Shown here: in pieces, positions 1-7,216 of the stretch | How positions within the stretch are numbered: position 1 is the stretch's first letter | Layout of the letters: the number at the start of each line of letters is the position of its first letter | DNA from: a virus | Reading direction: 5' to 3' (one strand) | IMG/VR virus record: IMGVR_UViG_3300033142_000863 | Coordinates: 1-24,168 of that record | DNA: 24,168 nt | Translations under genes and position numbers: made by a program | The notes under the pieces: generated by a model | What the model saw: only the letters and a program-made list of their open reading frames with translations | Database searches by the model: none | Told to the model about the DNA's origin: nothing

Positions 1-2
1 TA

Positions 3-764
3 TTAATAAGTTGTAGTTGGTTGTGTCGGTTGTGCTGGATTGAAATCCTCTAATACTTCCTCCACTTTAGCTTTTAAGATGAGGAAAGTAGAGTCATTAT
101 TGATGTGGTAGTCTATATAGTTGTCGATGTTTGGTTGTTCAGAAGGATGATTCTGTGGAGTTGATCGGAGAGTGGGGATTAATGAAGAGGGTCTTGTAAC
201 ATGTATGATGATACCATTATGCGTGTTAGAATTTAAGACCCATTCAGCCTCGTTTTTAAAGCGGACGGAAGGTATTATAAAGTATTTTGGACAGCGTATC
301 TTGTTAGCTTCTAAATTGTAGATCGTTTTAGCTCTTTGAATCCAGATATCTTCTTTAAAATTATCTCGAAATAGGTTCGTTCCTATTATCTGTAGCATTT
401 GTCTAGGAGAGTATCCCCATTCAGGAAGAACGATCTCTCTATTTGGATTGTTCGGTGAAAAGTGATACGGGTCGAGCCCAGTGGCGGCGACAGCAGTATC
501 TTTTACTGGGTCTGAGAAAGCATAGGTGATGGTAGGACGGTCTGTTGTAAGTTCTGATATAAGATTGGCAATAGTATCTTTACCTGATCCTGCTAGTCCT
601 GCAATTCCTATTACTATTGGTTGATATAACATTCGTTTTTTCCTTGATTCGGGATGCCTAAGAAAAGTTACTCCGTCAAGATGTTCTGGAGTTCCTTTGC
701 TTCGTTTTGGAAGGATTGATTGGAAATGTGTTTTTGGGTAATTGTCCTTAACGTATCTGGCCAT
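3..764 (-). CDS. Deoxynucleoside monophosphate kinase (phage dNMP kinase)
   Basis: Phosphorylates dNMPs to dNDPs with ATP in the cytoplasm, feeding phage DNA synthesis. A P-loop GLAGSGKDT lies near residues 55-64. The block SPRQMLQIIGTNLFRD with following IWI (about 119-142), the segment PSVRFKNEAEW (about 165-175) and HVTRPS (188-193) match the T4 gp1-type dNMP kinase pattern. The frame gives 253 residues, but the ATG at 764 has no Shine-Dalgarno sequence. An internal ATG at 632 (residue 45) is preceded by AAGGA eight bases upstream and starts just before the kinase core, so the true protein is probably 209 residues. The first 44 residues are basic and unrecognised. It is the last gene of the leftward operon seen here, 13 bp after its neighbour. 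The family call is firm; the start is not. Confidence 0.85.
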   Translation of the reverse strand: MARYVKDNYPKTHFQSILPKRSKGTPEHLDGVTFLRHPESRKKRMLYQPIVIGIAGLAGSGKDTIANLISELTTDRPTITYAFSDPVKDTAVAATGLDPYHFSPNNPNREIVLPEWGYSPRQMLQIIGTNLFRDNFKEDIWIQRAKTIYNLEANKIRCPKYFIIPSVRFKNEAEWVLNSNTHNGIIIHVTRPSSLIPTLRSTPQNHPSEQPNIDNYIDYHINNDSTFLILKAKVEEVLEDFNPAQPTQPTTTY

Positions 765-777
765 AAGAGTGGGTTAT

Positions 778-1074
778 TTATCGTGGTTGGTGTTGAGGTC
801 TTTTAGCTTGAAAGCCTCCAGATTCAAACCAAAGGTCCCAATGGTATTGAGACAACCAATTACCTGGAAGGACATTATATTCTTTTTTGACTTTTTGTAT
901 TTGAAGAAGGGCTCCTTCTATTACGTCTTCAAATGACATCGATCTACAAACAAGGTTGTTAGAGTTTAATGTACTTACAGTAAAAATATATCTCATATCA
1001 TACTCAGGTCTAGAAATTTGGCATTGATTATTGAGTATTAGTATTAAGTTGGTTTTGTTTGACAGAATGGTCAT
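778..1074 (-). CDS. Small hypothetical protein between primase-helicase and dNMP kinase
   Basis: I do not recognise this 98-residue protein. Its ATG overlaps the stop of the upstream primase-helicase as ATGA (1071-1074), an arrangement typical of translational coupling, and it ends 13 bp before the kinase frame. This supports it as a real member of the replication operon. The C-terminal third contains an aromatic stretch (NWLSQYHWDLWFESGG). No membrane segment, signal peptide or nucleotide-binding motif is visible. It may be a small accessory replication or nucleotide-metabolism protein, judged only by position. Confidence 0.6.
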   Translation of the reverse strand: MTILSNKTNLILILNNQCQISRPEYDMRYIFTVSTLNSNNLVCRSMSFEDVIEGALLQIQKVKKEYNVLPGNWLSQYHWDLWFESGGFQAKRPQHQPR

Positions 1075-3623
1075 ACTAATACCACTCTATCTAATAAGTC
1101 TAAAGTTTCTTGTCTTGATTTACAAGTATATTGGTCTGATCGTTCTCCGTAATGAAGTCCACTTGAAAACATGTTCTTTCCTGTTATTAGTACTCCTGAT
1201 TTAGATAATACCATTTCTATTATTCCTCCTCTTCTTATTTCTTGTTTTAAATATTTTCTGAACATAGTATAAGTTTTTAAGTTATAATTGTTAGTATAGT
1301 GCCCTTTATAGTAGGCCTTATAATTTAAGTACGCGTATCTTGTTAATATAGTATGATCCTTTTCCGGCCAGGCATACTTTTGTTGGGCTATGAAGTACTC
1401 CTGTTGTGTTTCGGTCATGTCGTCTAGAGCATCATCAGCGGGTATTACTCTCGAATCGTGGTCAGCATCTAATCTTTTATTGTTGTTATTATAAGTTAGT
1501 AAAAACATGTATATGGAATCATCGTATTCCAAAGTGGCTTTCACTTGGCCCCTTAACTCTTTCGTTATTAAGGCTACATCAGGATCTTGTGTAATGTGTA
1601 ACGGATTAGAAAGTATCGTATATAAGTATTTCCAGCCTATACCATTGTGCGAGTCGAGAATATCTAAGATACTGCAAAAGAATTTTCTATCTTGAATTCT
1701 ACGAGAAGAGACTTCTGCTACAAAATATCTTCTTTCAAATTTCTCCTCTACCGCTTGATCTGTCGCGGTTATGAAACTCTTTAAGACTCCTCTATCCTTA
1801 TGGGCGCGGGCATTTACCATCTCCTCCCAAGATATGATCTGAGCGGTTCTAATTTCTGAGTTAAAATTCGCTTTCGTTTTATCAATATCTGCATAGTGCA
1901 TCATATATTTCTTTCCTATGAGATTAGATAATAACTTCTCTGTAAGAAAGGTCTTACCAGTACCTCTATCTCCAAAGAATGCCATAACGACAGTAGGTTT
2001 CCAATCTGGATTCGATAAACGTTTTGCTATCCAAGATAAGATGTATTCTGTTTTTAGTTTATCATTATTCGCTAATATCTTGTGTATGTATTCTGTAACA
2101 ATTAGTGAGTACACTTGTTCATAATGCATGGTCTGGGCTTGAGTGAAGCTCTCTATTTCCTCTTTAAGGAAAGCCGAATATGTATGACCATTCCACTCAT
2201 TAAACATACCATTGTGTATCTTCGGTGTAGCTGGATTAAATTCCATCCCAGTACATCGGGTAAACGATCCTTTAAGTTTCGCTATTTCTATAAGATTCAT
2301 TAGCTTAGTCTTACCAACTCCAGTAGCATGCCTCTTATCATTAGGCGCATACGGCTCTTGTACGTGATAATAGTACTCTTTTAGATCTTGAAGCCTTAGA
2401 AAATTCGTTAATATCTGTCGGTTAGTGTAAGGCGACAAGTGGGGCTTTAATATAGAAAACGCATAGCGCGGTCCTTTAGAAGTCATTATTTCAAAGACCA
2501 CTTCTGAGAGTTCCGATGTGGTACGAGCGATATAGTCTCTAGGTTCTATAGCCGTTAACGAAGATGTAAGTTCGGCAGAAGTTATTGTTGGTTGATTAGT
2601 TTCTTTATTCTTAGCTGCTAATTCGTGTTTAGCCTGATGAGGATCTATCATAATAGAATCTGACCCAGTAGTTACGTTAGCGTAGTTATATGCGGAACGT
2701 ACAGTAGATTCTATTTCGTTTATATTCTTTTCCGGTGGATTGCACTTCTTTTCGTTATACTCAAGAATAAGAGTAGTAGCAAACGACTGTGATACTCCCA
2801 TTTTACGAATATCTAGCGCGAGTTGAAAAAAGGAATGGTTTCTTTCTCCATCTTCTTGAGAGTTACGAGCGAATAACACCTCTCGTGCTCTATCTTTATT
2901 AGCAGGAGAATCTATTATAACCCCGGGAGCTACTTTAGATTGGGACGTAGCGTTGGGCTTTGAAGCTTGAGACGCGAGGGTTTTGAGGAAATCTGTAGGG
3001 AGTTTTTCTATTTTTTGGTATGGAGAAATTGGAACATATATACCATCAATTTCCTTGTTATGGTCTATTACTTTTGAATAAGGTGAGACAAGATAATTAC
3101 CATAAGATCTTGTATCTATATGATTATAAGAAGATTCATCGTCAGGCTTTAAGTGTTTTGGCACCGTCTGCATTATGTTCTTCATTAAATCAGAATTTAC
3201 ACAGTAGTAATAATGTATTCCTCCTCTAGGAGTAGTTACGGCGTATGTATCAGGAAGATTGTATTTTTTCTTCATGACGTCAAATTGCGGTATACCATTC
3301 TTGGGTGGCGTAGTGGTGAAATCAACATCTACGTCCAAAATGAATAATGATAATTCTTCATCAGGATGTCCGAATGAGGACAGTGATATTCCTATATTAG
3401 AGTTTTCATAAAATCTATAATGGCTCTTAGGATGATCGTCTCGGTATCTATGTAAATTTTCTTTAGGTGTAGAAGGTATTTGGAAATCGTTAGGAGGTTT
3501 TGCTTTCTTTAGGCTGGGTAAAGGGAATGGTCTTAATCCGATTGTTCTAAGATATTCTAATTTTTCGGAGATTGAGGAGCTATAGGATAGGGTATCTTGC
3601 ACTTCTAGGTTAGCATTTTTCAT
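1071..3623 (-). CDS. Bifunctional primase-polymerase / helicase (NrS-1-like)
   Basis: Likely primes and unwinds DNA for phage replication. Numbered from the ATG at 3623 (850 residues), the N-terminal third looks like an archaeo-eukaryotic primase-polymerase: acidic DVDVD at 97-101, TPRGGIH at 131-137 and IDTRSYG at 169-175 match the three catalytic motifs in order. A helical linker resembling the primase C-terminal domain follows (about 255-315). The ATPase half has the segment GMEFNPATP then FNEW, typical before D5/NrS-1-like helicases, a Walker A GDRGTGKT at 551-558 and a Walker B-like IISWEEM at 596-602. The frame extends upstream to 3734, but only the 3623 ATG has a good ribosome site (AAGGA, five bases before), and the extra 37 residues look unlike coding sequence. 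First gene of the leftward operon, transcribed from a promoter near 3861-3889. Confidence 0.85.
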   Translation of the reverse strand: MKNANLEVQDTLSYSSSISEKLEYLRTIGLRPFPLPSLKKAKPPNDFQIPSTPKENLHRYRDDHPKSHYRFYENSNIGISLSSFGHPDEELSLFILDVDVDFTTTPPKNGIPQFDVMKKKYNLPDTYAVTTPRGGIHYYYCVNSDLMKNIMQTVPKHLKPDDESSYNHIDTRSYGNYLVSPYSKVIDHNKEIDGIYVPISPYQKIEKLPTDFLKTLASQASKPNATSQSKVAPGVIIDSPANKDRAREVLFARNSQEDGERNHSFFQLALDIRKMGVSQSFATTLILEYNEKKCNPPEKNINEIESTVRSAYNYANVTTGSDSIMIDPHQAKHELAAKNKETNQPTITSAELTSSLTAIEPRDYIARTTSELSEVVFEIMTSKGPRYAFSILKPHLSPYTNRQILTNFLRLQDLKEYYYHVQEPYAPNDKRHATGVGKTKLMNLIEIAKLKGSFTRCTGMEFNPATPKIHNGMFNEWNGHTYSAFLKEEIESFTQAQTMHYEQVYSLIVTEYIHKILANNDKLKTEYILSWIAKRLSNPDWKPTVVMAFFGDRGTGKTFLTEKLLSNLIGKKYMMHYADIDKTKANFNSEIRTAQIISWEEMVNARAHKDRGVLKSFITATDQAVEEKFERRYFVAEVSSRRIQDRKFFCSILDILDSHNGIGWKYLYTILSNPLHITQDPDVALITKELRGQVKATLEYDDSIYMFLLTYNNNNKRLDADHDSRVIPADDALDDMTETQQEYFIAQQKYAWPEKDHTILTRYAYLNYKAYYKGHYTNNYNLKTYTMFRKYLKQEIRRGGIIEMVLSKSGVLITGKNMFSSGLHYGERSDQYTCKSRQETLDLLDRVVLV

Positions 3624-3683
3624 TAATATCCTTGTGTTAATATAGATATAGATGTTTGTACAATACGATATGGCATGGCATTG

Positions 3684-3779
3684 TAGGAAGTTAATATACA
3701 GGAGTTTTGTAACATAAAATAAAACGCTAGACACCCGCCTAGCGTTTTAAACTCTCTATATTAACTACGAGGCTTCCTA
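3684..3779. repeat. Long imperfect palindrome in the primase leader
   Basis: Nested arms pair in order: TAGGAAG (3684-3690) with CTTCCTA (3773-3779), TTAATATA (3691-3698) with TATATTAA (3757-3764), GAGTTT (3702-3707) with AAACTC (3749-3754), and a central 11-bp stem (3720-3730 with 3739-3749). An 8-base bulge sits on the right arm and an 11-base bulge on the left. It falls inside the predicted 5' leader of the replication transcript, so it could fold in RNA, or act as a DNA cruciform at the origin. Confidence 0.6.
3720..3749 (-). terminator. Terminator-like hairpin in the primase 5' leader (possible attenuator)
   Basis: Perfect 11-bp stem (AAAACGCTAG arms plus one A-T pair) with an 8-base loop. 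Read leftward it is followed by ATTTTATG, giving a U-rich tail after the stem, as in an intrinsic terminator. It lies between the predicted leftward promoter (3861-3889) and the primase start at 3623, so it would stop or regulate transcription before the gene. The alternative is a purely DNA-level origin element. Confidence 0.5.
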
Positions 3780-3860
3780 TATGTATATATGGGTGTTTAT
3801 GTTATATAGTATAGGATAACTACCGAGTTGCGCAACACAGTAATTTATTAAAGCTATTAT

Positions 3861-3889
3861 ATTATATAATAAAATTAATTTGTTGTAAA
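3861..3889 (-). promoter_or_regulatory. Leftward sigma70-type promoter for the replication operon
   Basis: On the minus strand TTTACA (3884-3889) and TATAAT (3861-3866) are separated by exactly 17 bp. The -35 hexamer and spacing equal those at 6496-6524 and 7182-7210. The predicted start near 3854 gives a leader of about 230 nt before the primase ATG. Confidence 0.7.
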
Positions 3890-3931
3890 CTACCATAGAA
3901 TTACTAGTGGAAAGGTTGCATTAAGGTGACA

Positions 3932-4056
3932 GGCATTACCATTATGCGGGTTGTTTTGATCGTTTTTAAAAACTGAGAATACTGTAACAGGCTTTTAGGC
4001 ATTACCATTGTTTTTGATTGTTTTTAAGACTGAGAATACTGTAACAGGCTTTTAGG
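3932..4056. repeat. Tandem duplication of a ~60-bp unit
   Basis: Two near-copies (3932-3999 and 3998-4056) begin with GGCATTACCATT and end with CTGTAACAGGCTTTTAGG. The first carries about eight extra bases (3944-3951). They lie directly before the 10-bp iterons and are probably part of the same origin-like array. Confidence 0.75.
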
Positions 4057-4060
4057 TTGT

Positions 4061-4110
4061 AATTTGAGGGAATTTGAGGGAATTTGAGGGAATTTGAGGG
4101 AATTTGAGGG
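4061..4110. repeat. Five exact 10-bp iterons (AATTTGAGGG)
   Basis: Five head-to-tail perfect copies of AATTTGAGGG occupy 4061-4110. A 10-bp period puts every copy on nearly the same DNA face, as expected for cooperative binding by an initiator protein. An AT-rich stretch follows. Confidence 0.85.
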
Positions 4111-4289
4111 ATTTTTTGGGTGAGTTTATTACCTGATTTCTATGTGATTTTTATGTGATTTTTTATATTGTTGGGCCTGTTTTTACGTGTCGCGGTTTAC
4201 CATTTGCCGATTCATGGTCCCAGTGAATCGCTCCCCAAAGGTGTAAAAAAATCGCATGATAAAAATTTTATTACACCTTCGATTTTTTT

Positions 4290-4464
4290 CAAGTTATTGA
4301 TTTATATAAAAAATTTTAAAAACTTGTCATAAGGTGAAAATAAAAACCGGGCCGCCAGTTTTTATTTTAAATATAACACTGCCAAATATTTTTATTAAAA
4401 CTTTGCTTTTTCACATGATTTTTTTACACAGTACTCCCCTTTTAATATATAAATCAATAACTTG
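4290..4464. repeat. Perfect 19-bp inverted repeat flanking a hairpin
   Basis: CAAGTTATTGATTTATATA (4290-4308) recurs as its exact reverse complement at 4446-4464. Between the arms lies a 14-bp hairpin with one mismatch (4337-4350 with 4355-4368, loop GCCG). A further inverted pair, GTGTAAAAAAATCGCATG (4241-4258) and CATGATTTTTTTACAC (4415-4430), overlaps the region. Probable protein-binding or origin structure. Confidence 0.7.
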
Positions 4465-4538
4465 AGATAAACTTTTAATATTTAATATTAATTATTTATG
4501 GTGTAATAAAAAAAAAATATGTGATTTAAAAATTTTTT

Positions 4539-4593
4539 ACGGGATATTTTGTGTATAACTATAGCTCTAGAAATGTGTAAAACTATTTCCCGT
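4539..4593. repeat. Inverted ACGGGA arms enclosing a 13-bp direct repeat
   Basis: ACGGGA (4539-4544) and TCCCGT (4588-4593) enclose two copies of TGTGTA(T/A)AACTAT (4550-4562 and 4574-4586), 24 bp apart, about two helix turns. The site sits about 33 bp upstream of the -35 region of the promoter at 4626-4652, so it could be an operator for it. Inference only. Confidence 0.45.
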
Positions 4594-4625
4594 AATTTGG
4601 TGTCTCCAGAATTTAAAAATTTATG

Positions 4626-4652
4626 TACTTCGACTAAAAATTATTATATAAT
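4626..4652 (+). promoter_or_regulatory. Promoter of the shared TACTTC-N15-TATAAT type
   Basis: TACTTC (4626-4631), 15 bp, then TATAAT (4647-4652). The same arrangement precedes the large terminase (10970-10996) and the coat gene (15470-15496). It would drive the gene at 4689 with a leader of about 30 nt. Confidence 0.6.
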
Positions 4653-4688
4653 ATACCTAATTTTATGCAATATGGTAGGTAAAAATCA

Positions 4689-5165
4689 ATGAACCCTTAC
4701 GAAAACGTCGATGAAGAAATTGTTACTGAAGAATACATTCTAGATCACATTTCTGTTTATACAGATGGGTTTTATAGAGGAAGTTGGCCTGATGTTGCTG
4801 CCGGCTTTGGATATACTTTATCTAACCCTGAGATATATGAAATTGGTATTGCCGCCGAATATGGCACCAAACAAATGGTATTCGTGAACTGCATTGGTAG
4901 AGTTTTAAATAAATGGGAACAAGCGTGCTTTGATCACTATTTTAATATAGGATTTCAGAAAGGTCAAATGAAAGTAGCAGAACAGCTTTATGAATTAGCT
5001 CAGATGGGAGAATTCAAAGCGATTGATAAGTTTCTTGAAGTCCGTGGTGCTTTTGGTCAAGAACAAGCGGATACTGGACCTAAAGTTCATATCACTCTTG
5101 CTACTGACGATGTACCATTAGAGGGAGAAGTTCTTGATAATGTGCTCGCTTTCCCTAAAAAATAA
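4689..5165 (+). CDS. Putative terminase small subunit
   Basis: 158 residues, acidic overall. The C-terminal segment QLYELAQMGEFKAIDKFLEV (about 104-123) resembles the helical oligomerisation region of many phage small terminases, which recognise the packaging site and hand DNA to the large subunit. The polar tail after residue 125 also fits that family. The N-terminal half is not a helix-turn-helix I can identify with certainty. It shares its promoter type with the large terminase and coat genes, so it probably belongs to the same regulon. No other small terminase is visible next to the large subunit at 11007. If correct, the two terminase genes are separated by the accessory region. It could instead be an unrelated early protein. 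The gene is followed by a double hairpin terminator. Confidence 0.4.
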   Translation: MNPYENVDEEIVTEEYILDHISVYTDGFYRGSWPDVAAGFGYTLSNPEIYEIGIAAEYGTKQMVFVNCIGRVLNKWEQACFDHYFNIGFQKGQMKVAEQLYELAQMGEFKAIDKFLEVRGAFGQEQADTGPKVHITLATDDVPLEGEVLDNVLAFPKK

Positions 5166-5209
5166 TATATTAAAATATAGCTATAATTTTATATTAAATA
5201 TATTAAAAC

Positions 5210-5299
5210 TACCGGCCCTAGGATGCCCCTAAGCTATTTCTAGAGCCCGGTAATTTAATTTTAATATAGACTACTTAATTTAAAATTAACGGGCCCTAG
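5210..5299 (+). terminator. Double hairpin terminator after the gene at 4689
   Basis: TACCGGCCCTAG (5210-5221) can pair with CTAGAGCCCGGTA (5240-5252). The latter arm, extended to 5264, can alternatively pair with 5275-5299, which ends in ACGGGCCCTAG. Both forms are followed by AT-rich sequence. The same arm sequence occurs in the terminator at 15054-15113. Confidence 0.6.
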
Positions 5300-5314
5300 A
5301 TTTAAAATTTTATA

Positions 5315-5384
5315 TTGTACTGGTGACATTTTTATAGGGAAGAAACGACTTGTACTGGTGACATTTTTACTTGTACTGGTGACA
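5315..5384. repeat. Dispersed repeat TTGTACTGGTGACA, copies 1-3
   Basis: Copies at 5315-5328, 5350-5363 and 5371-5384, all followed by TTTTTA; copies 1 and 3 extend to TTTTTATAGG. The rest of the non-coding interval 5166-5597 holds the terminator, short GC-richer sequence with a small hairpin near 5395-5420, and the promoter at 5509-5537. Confidence 0.85.
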
Positions 5385-5508
5385 TTTTTATAGGAGAGGG
5401 CATAGAAGAACTTCTCTCCCCACAGCTTTGAGGGCCTCTTCCTCGAACTCGTACGGAGATAGTTGTTCTCATTCAACTCCGCACTCTCATTTCTGTTTTA
5501 TCTAATAG

Positions 5509-5537
5509 TATCTTTGCGGATATAGTTGTGTTATAAT
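5509..5537 (+). promoter_or_regulatory. Promoter for the 5598 cassette
   Basis: TATAAT (5532-5537) is preceded at 17 bp by TATCTT (5509-5514). The 18-bp stretch TATCTAATAGTATCTTTG (5499-5516) is identical to 7847-7864, which is placed the same way relative to another TATAAT. The repeated arrangement supports a real promoter despite a poor -35. Confidence 0.65.
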
Positions 5538-5538
5538 A

Positions 5539-5579
5539 TATTTAATAAATAAATTATTTTTCAGTTTATTTATTAAATA
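5539..5579 (+). promoter_or_regulatory. AT-only hairpin at the 5' end of the 5598 transcript
   Basis: Perfect 15-bp stem (5539-5553 with 5565-5579) with an 11-base loop. It would form at or within a few bases of the transcript start and ends just before the AAGGTG ribosome site. Similar hairpins occupy the same place at 6531-6560 and 7217-7242. Confidence 0.6.
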
Positions 5580-5597
5580 ATTGAAAAGGTGAATAGA

Positions 5598-5891
5598 ATG
5601 GATGATAAAAAAGTTAATATTTTTAGAGTTACTGCTGACATAGTGATAGACCGAAAGACTGATGAATGGGGGACGGTTAAAGAAGGAAATAGAGAAAAGC
5701 CTCTAAAGGCCGGGTCAATTTTGATTTATGAACAGTCGACACTGTCAAATCGGACAGAAAAGCCTTTAGTGGATAGAACAGTCCATATGTACTATTTCGT
5801 ATGTGACAATGAAGTTCAGAGAGCTGAATTCTTTAGCGAAGATATTGTCCTATTATTAAAAAATAACTTAATAGAAATAATAGAATGTTAG
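5598..5891 (+). CDS. Hypothetical cassette protein (97 residues)
   Basis: Unrecognised soluble protein. The ATG at 5598 is preceded by AAAAGGTGAATAGA, the ribosome-site layout used throughout this region; an upstream in-frame GTG at 5589 is part of that site and not the start. The sequence begins MDDKKVNIFRV and contains charged stretches around KTDEWGTVKEGNREKP, with no visible membrane segment or enzyme motif. It is first in a three-gene rightward cassette (5598, 5910, 6257) with its own promoter and leader hairpin. Confidence 0.7.
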   Translation: MDDKKVNIFRVTADIVIDRKTDEWGTVKEGNREKPLKAGSILIYEQSTLSNRTEKPLVDRTVHMYYFVCDNEVQRAEFFSEDIVLLLKNNLIEIIEC

Positions 5892-5909
5892 AAATAATTG
5901 GTGAATATG

Positions 5910-6245
5910 ATGAAAATTGACAAACTGTTTAAAAAATTACCAAAAGCCACTGTTGATGGAGTAACTGATGAAAGTTTGTATGATGGAGAAGTCGGAGGTT
6001 GGACTTATGCAGCTAAGGAATTTGGAGTTGAATTAGATGAATTACTTGAATGTAGTTCTGAAGATGACGGAAACCCGTGGAATGACTGGTCTGATCAGAA
6101 CGTTAGAATTGAAAATATTCTATTTAACGAAACATATACTATGTGTAGAGTGCTATCATTGAATGGAATGATGATAGTTGAGTACTTAAATAAAGGATGT
6201 GTTGTATATTACACTACTCAAGAAGAAATCAATAATGCAAATTAA
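5910..6245 (+). CDS. Hypothetical acidic cassette protein (111 residues)
   Basis: Unrecognised acidic protein. Tandem ATGs at 5907 and 5910 follow TTGGTG; 5910 gives the six-base spacing seen in neighbouring genes. It contains ELDELLECSSEDDGNPWNDW (residues about 45-64), rich in acid and tryptophan, and a hydrophobic strand LSLNGMMIVEYL near 85-97. No catalytic motif is seen. It follows the 5598 gene by 18 bp. Small acidic early phage proteins often act as inhibitors or DNA mimics, but nothing here shows that. Confidence 0.65.
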   Translation: MKIDKLFKKLPKATVDGVTDESLYDGEVGGWTYAAKEFGVELDELLECSSEDDGNPWNDWSDQNVRIENILFNETYTMCRVLSLNGMMIVEYLNKGCVVYYTTQEEINNAN

Positions 6246-6256
6246 GGGATAATAGA

Positions 6257-6430
6257 ATGTTAGAAGAGAAGAAAATCGAGTTTTGCGGAGGATACGACTT
6301 GAAGACGGAGATAAAAAATGACCGTCTTTTTGTCCTATGTATGGTTCCCCCATACTACATATTAGAAGGTGAGGAAGAGGATATAACTGATATGAACTGG
6401 GAAGAGTTCATAGATTGGTTTGGACTATAG
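6257..6430 (+). CDS. Hypothetical small acidic protein (57 residues)
   Basis: Short frame starting MLEEKKIEFCGGYDL and ending NWEEFIDWFGL. Its start context (GGGATAATAGAATG) repeats the GAATAGAATG pattern of the 5598 gene, and it begins 11 bp after the 5910 gene's stop. It is acidic, with a run of acidic residues (EGEEEDITD) in the C-terminal half and no membrane segment. Third gene of the cassette, followed by a GC-rich hairpin at 6444-6470. Unrecognised. Confidence 0.55.
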   Translation: MLEEKKIEFCGGYDLKTEIKNDRLFVLCMVPPYYILEGEEEDITDMNWEEFIDWFGL

Positions 6431-6443
6431 GCTGAGGAGGTCG

Positions 6444-6470
6444 CAGCGGGAACCCATATTTGGCCCGCTG
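6444..6470 (+). terminator. GC-rich hairpin after the 6257 gene
   Basis: CAGCGGG (6444-6450) pairs with CCCGCTG (6464-6470) across a 13-base loop. The tail TGATTAAATAAA is AT-rich but lacks a clear T run, so termination would be moderate. It separates this cassette from the next promoter. Confidence 0.45.
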
Positions 6471-6495
6471 TGATTAAATAAATGAATTAAAGTGG

Positions 6496-6524
6496 TTTAC
6501 ATTATGTAATTTTAGTGATATAAT
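6496..6524 (+). promoter_or_regulatory. Sigma70-type promoter for the 6590 gene
   Basis: TTTACA (6496-6501), 17 bp, TATAAT (6519-6524). AGTGGTTTACA before, and GTGATATAATATAC around the -10, are shared with the promoter at 7182-7210. Confidence 0.8.
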
Positions 6525-6530
6525 ATACAC

Positions 6531-6560
6531 ATAATTTAAATAAAAAATCATTTAAATTAT
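6531..6560 (+). promoter_or_regulatory. AT-only hairpin at the 5' end of the 6590 transcript
   Basis: Perfect 11-bp stem, ATAATTTAAAT (6531-6541) with 6550-6560, and an 8-base loop. It begins at about the predicted transcription start. Confidence 0.6.
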
Positions 6561-6589
6561 TTTTCTTAATTAAATAAAAGGTGTATAAA

Positions 6590-6985
6590 ATGAAAACAAT
6601 GACAAAAAGTGAAGTAAAAATCGATAATAAAGCGGCTAATCTGGTTAAAAAGATTGCTGAAAAACCGGCTGAAACGGCAGTTGTTGGACAGGCTTTTACC
6701 CCAACGGACAAACCTAAGGAGATAAAAGCTCCCGGAGTGTCAGTGGTTTGTAATATTAATGGTATAAACGTCGGTAATGAATGTCATATTAAATGTGCCT
6801 CTAACCCAAAACGTCCCGGTTCAAAGGCTCATATGCGTTATGAAGCTTATGCAAAAGCGACCACGGTTAAAGAGTATTTGGAAATGGGAGGCTTAAAAGC
6901 CGATCTTCGTTACGATCACGATAAAGGTTTCCTTGAGCTGTTAGAAGTTATACAAGATGGTAAAATTGTAGAGCTCAAAAAGTAA
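6590..6985 (+). CDS. GSKA/RYE-domain paralogue 1 (131 residues)
   Basis: Member of a three-copy family in this window (others at 8957-9199 and 9926-10171). The shared ~77-residue domain is at about 54-130: NINGINVGNECHIK, then NPKRPGSKAHMRYE, an amphipathic stretch ending EYLEMGGLKADLRYD, then KGFLELLE. Only this copy carries an N-terminal extension of about 53 residues, lysine-rich and probably flexible. The ATG at 6590 follows AAAGGTG by six bases; an in-frame GTG at 6581 belongs to the ribosome site. The domain is compact and basic in its middle, which could suit nucleic-acid binding, but I do not know its function. Single-gene unit with its own promoter, 5' hairpin and terminator. Confidence 0.75.
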   Translation: MKTMTKSEVKIDNKAANLVKKIAEKPAETAVVGQAFTPTDKPKEIKAPGVSVVCNINGINVGNECHIKCASNPKRPGSKAHMRYEAYAKATTVKEYLEMGGLKADLRYDHDKGFLELLEVIQDGKIVELKK

Positions 6986-7002
6986 GATCATTCACCGGTC
7001 AG

Positions 7003-7034
7003 AAGGGTTGCATTAGAAATAATGTAGCCCTTTT
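7003..7034 (+). terminator. Intrinsic terminator after the 6590 gene
   Basis: A 13-bp stem with two G-U pairs (7003-7015 with 7020-7032), loop GAAA, then TT. Good match to a rho-independent terminator with a stable tetraloop and short T tract. Confidence 0.75.
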
Positions 7035-7049
7035 GGCTGTGCGGAGGAT

Positions 7050-7091
7050 TTGTACTGGTGACAAATATACAGGAAGCTTGTACTGGTGACA
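7050..7091. repeat. Dispersed repeat TTGTACTGGTGACA, copies 4-5
   Basis: Exact copies at 7050-7063 and 7078-7091, each continued by AATATACAGGA. They lie between a terminator and the next promoter. Confidence 0.85.
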
Positions 7092-7181
7092 AATATACAG
7101 GAGAAGATACAGATAAGAGTTGATGTGGTTGCGGCGGGCGTGGTGGGAACCCGTACCAGTTCCGTTGTTGTAAAATAGTGG

Positions 7182-7210
7182 TTTACAAACGGGAATAAAG
7201 GTGATATAAT
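7182..7210 (+). promoter_or_regulatory. Sigma70-type promoter for the 7262 cassette
   Basis: TTTACA (7182-7187), 17 bp, TATAAT (7205-7210), with GTGATATAATATACC as in the promoters at 6519 and 7880. Confidence 0.8.
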
Positions 7211-7216
7211 ATACCT

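Larger units (their letters stand above)
3624..4688. other. Candidate origin of replication / divergent control region
   Basis: This ~1.06 kb AT-rich stretch holds no convincing gene. It lies between the leftward primase-helicase operon and the rightward gene at 4689. It contains a leftward promoter, a long imperfect palindrome, a duplicated ~60-bp unit, five 10-bp iterons, two TATGTGATTTT copies just after them (about 4140-4163), several inverted repeats and a rightward promoter. Dense iterons and palindromes next to a primase-helicase gene are usual for a phage origin. That role is inference; I see no DnaA box. Confidence 0.45.

Noticed and set aside
1783-2330. Second P-loop (ATGVGKT) in the primase-helicase
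   Set aside because: The spacing lacks the first glycine of GxxxxGKT and lies before the helicase domain; the true Walker A is GDRGTGKT at residues 551-558.
3624-3734. N-terminal extension of the primase-helicase to an ATG at 3734
   Set aside because: No ribosome site at 3734; the added residues are encoded by the palindromic leader, while the 3623 ATG has AAGGA at correct spacing.
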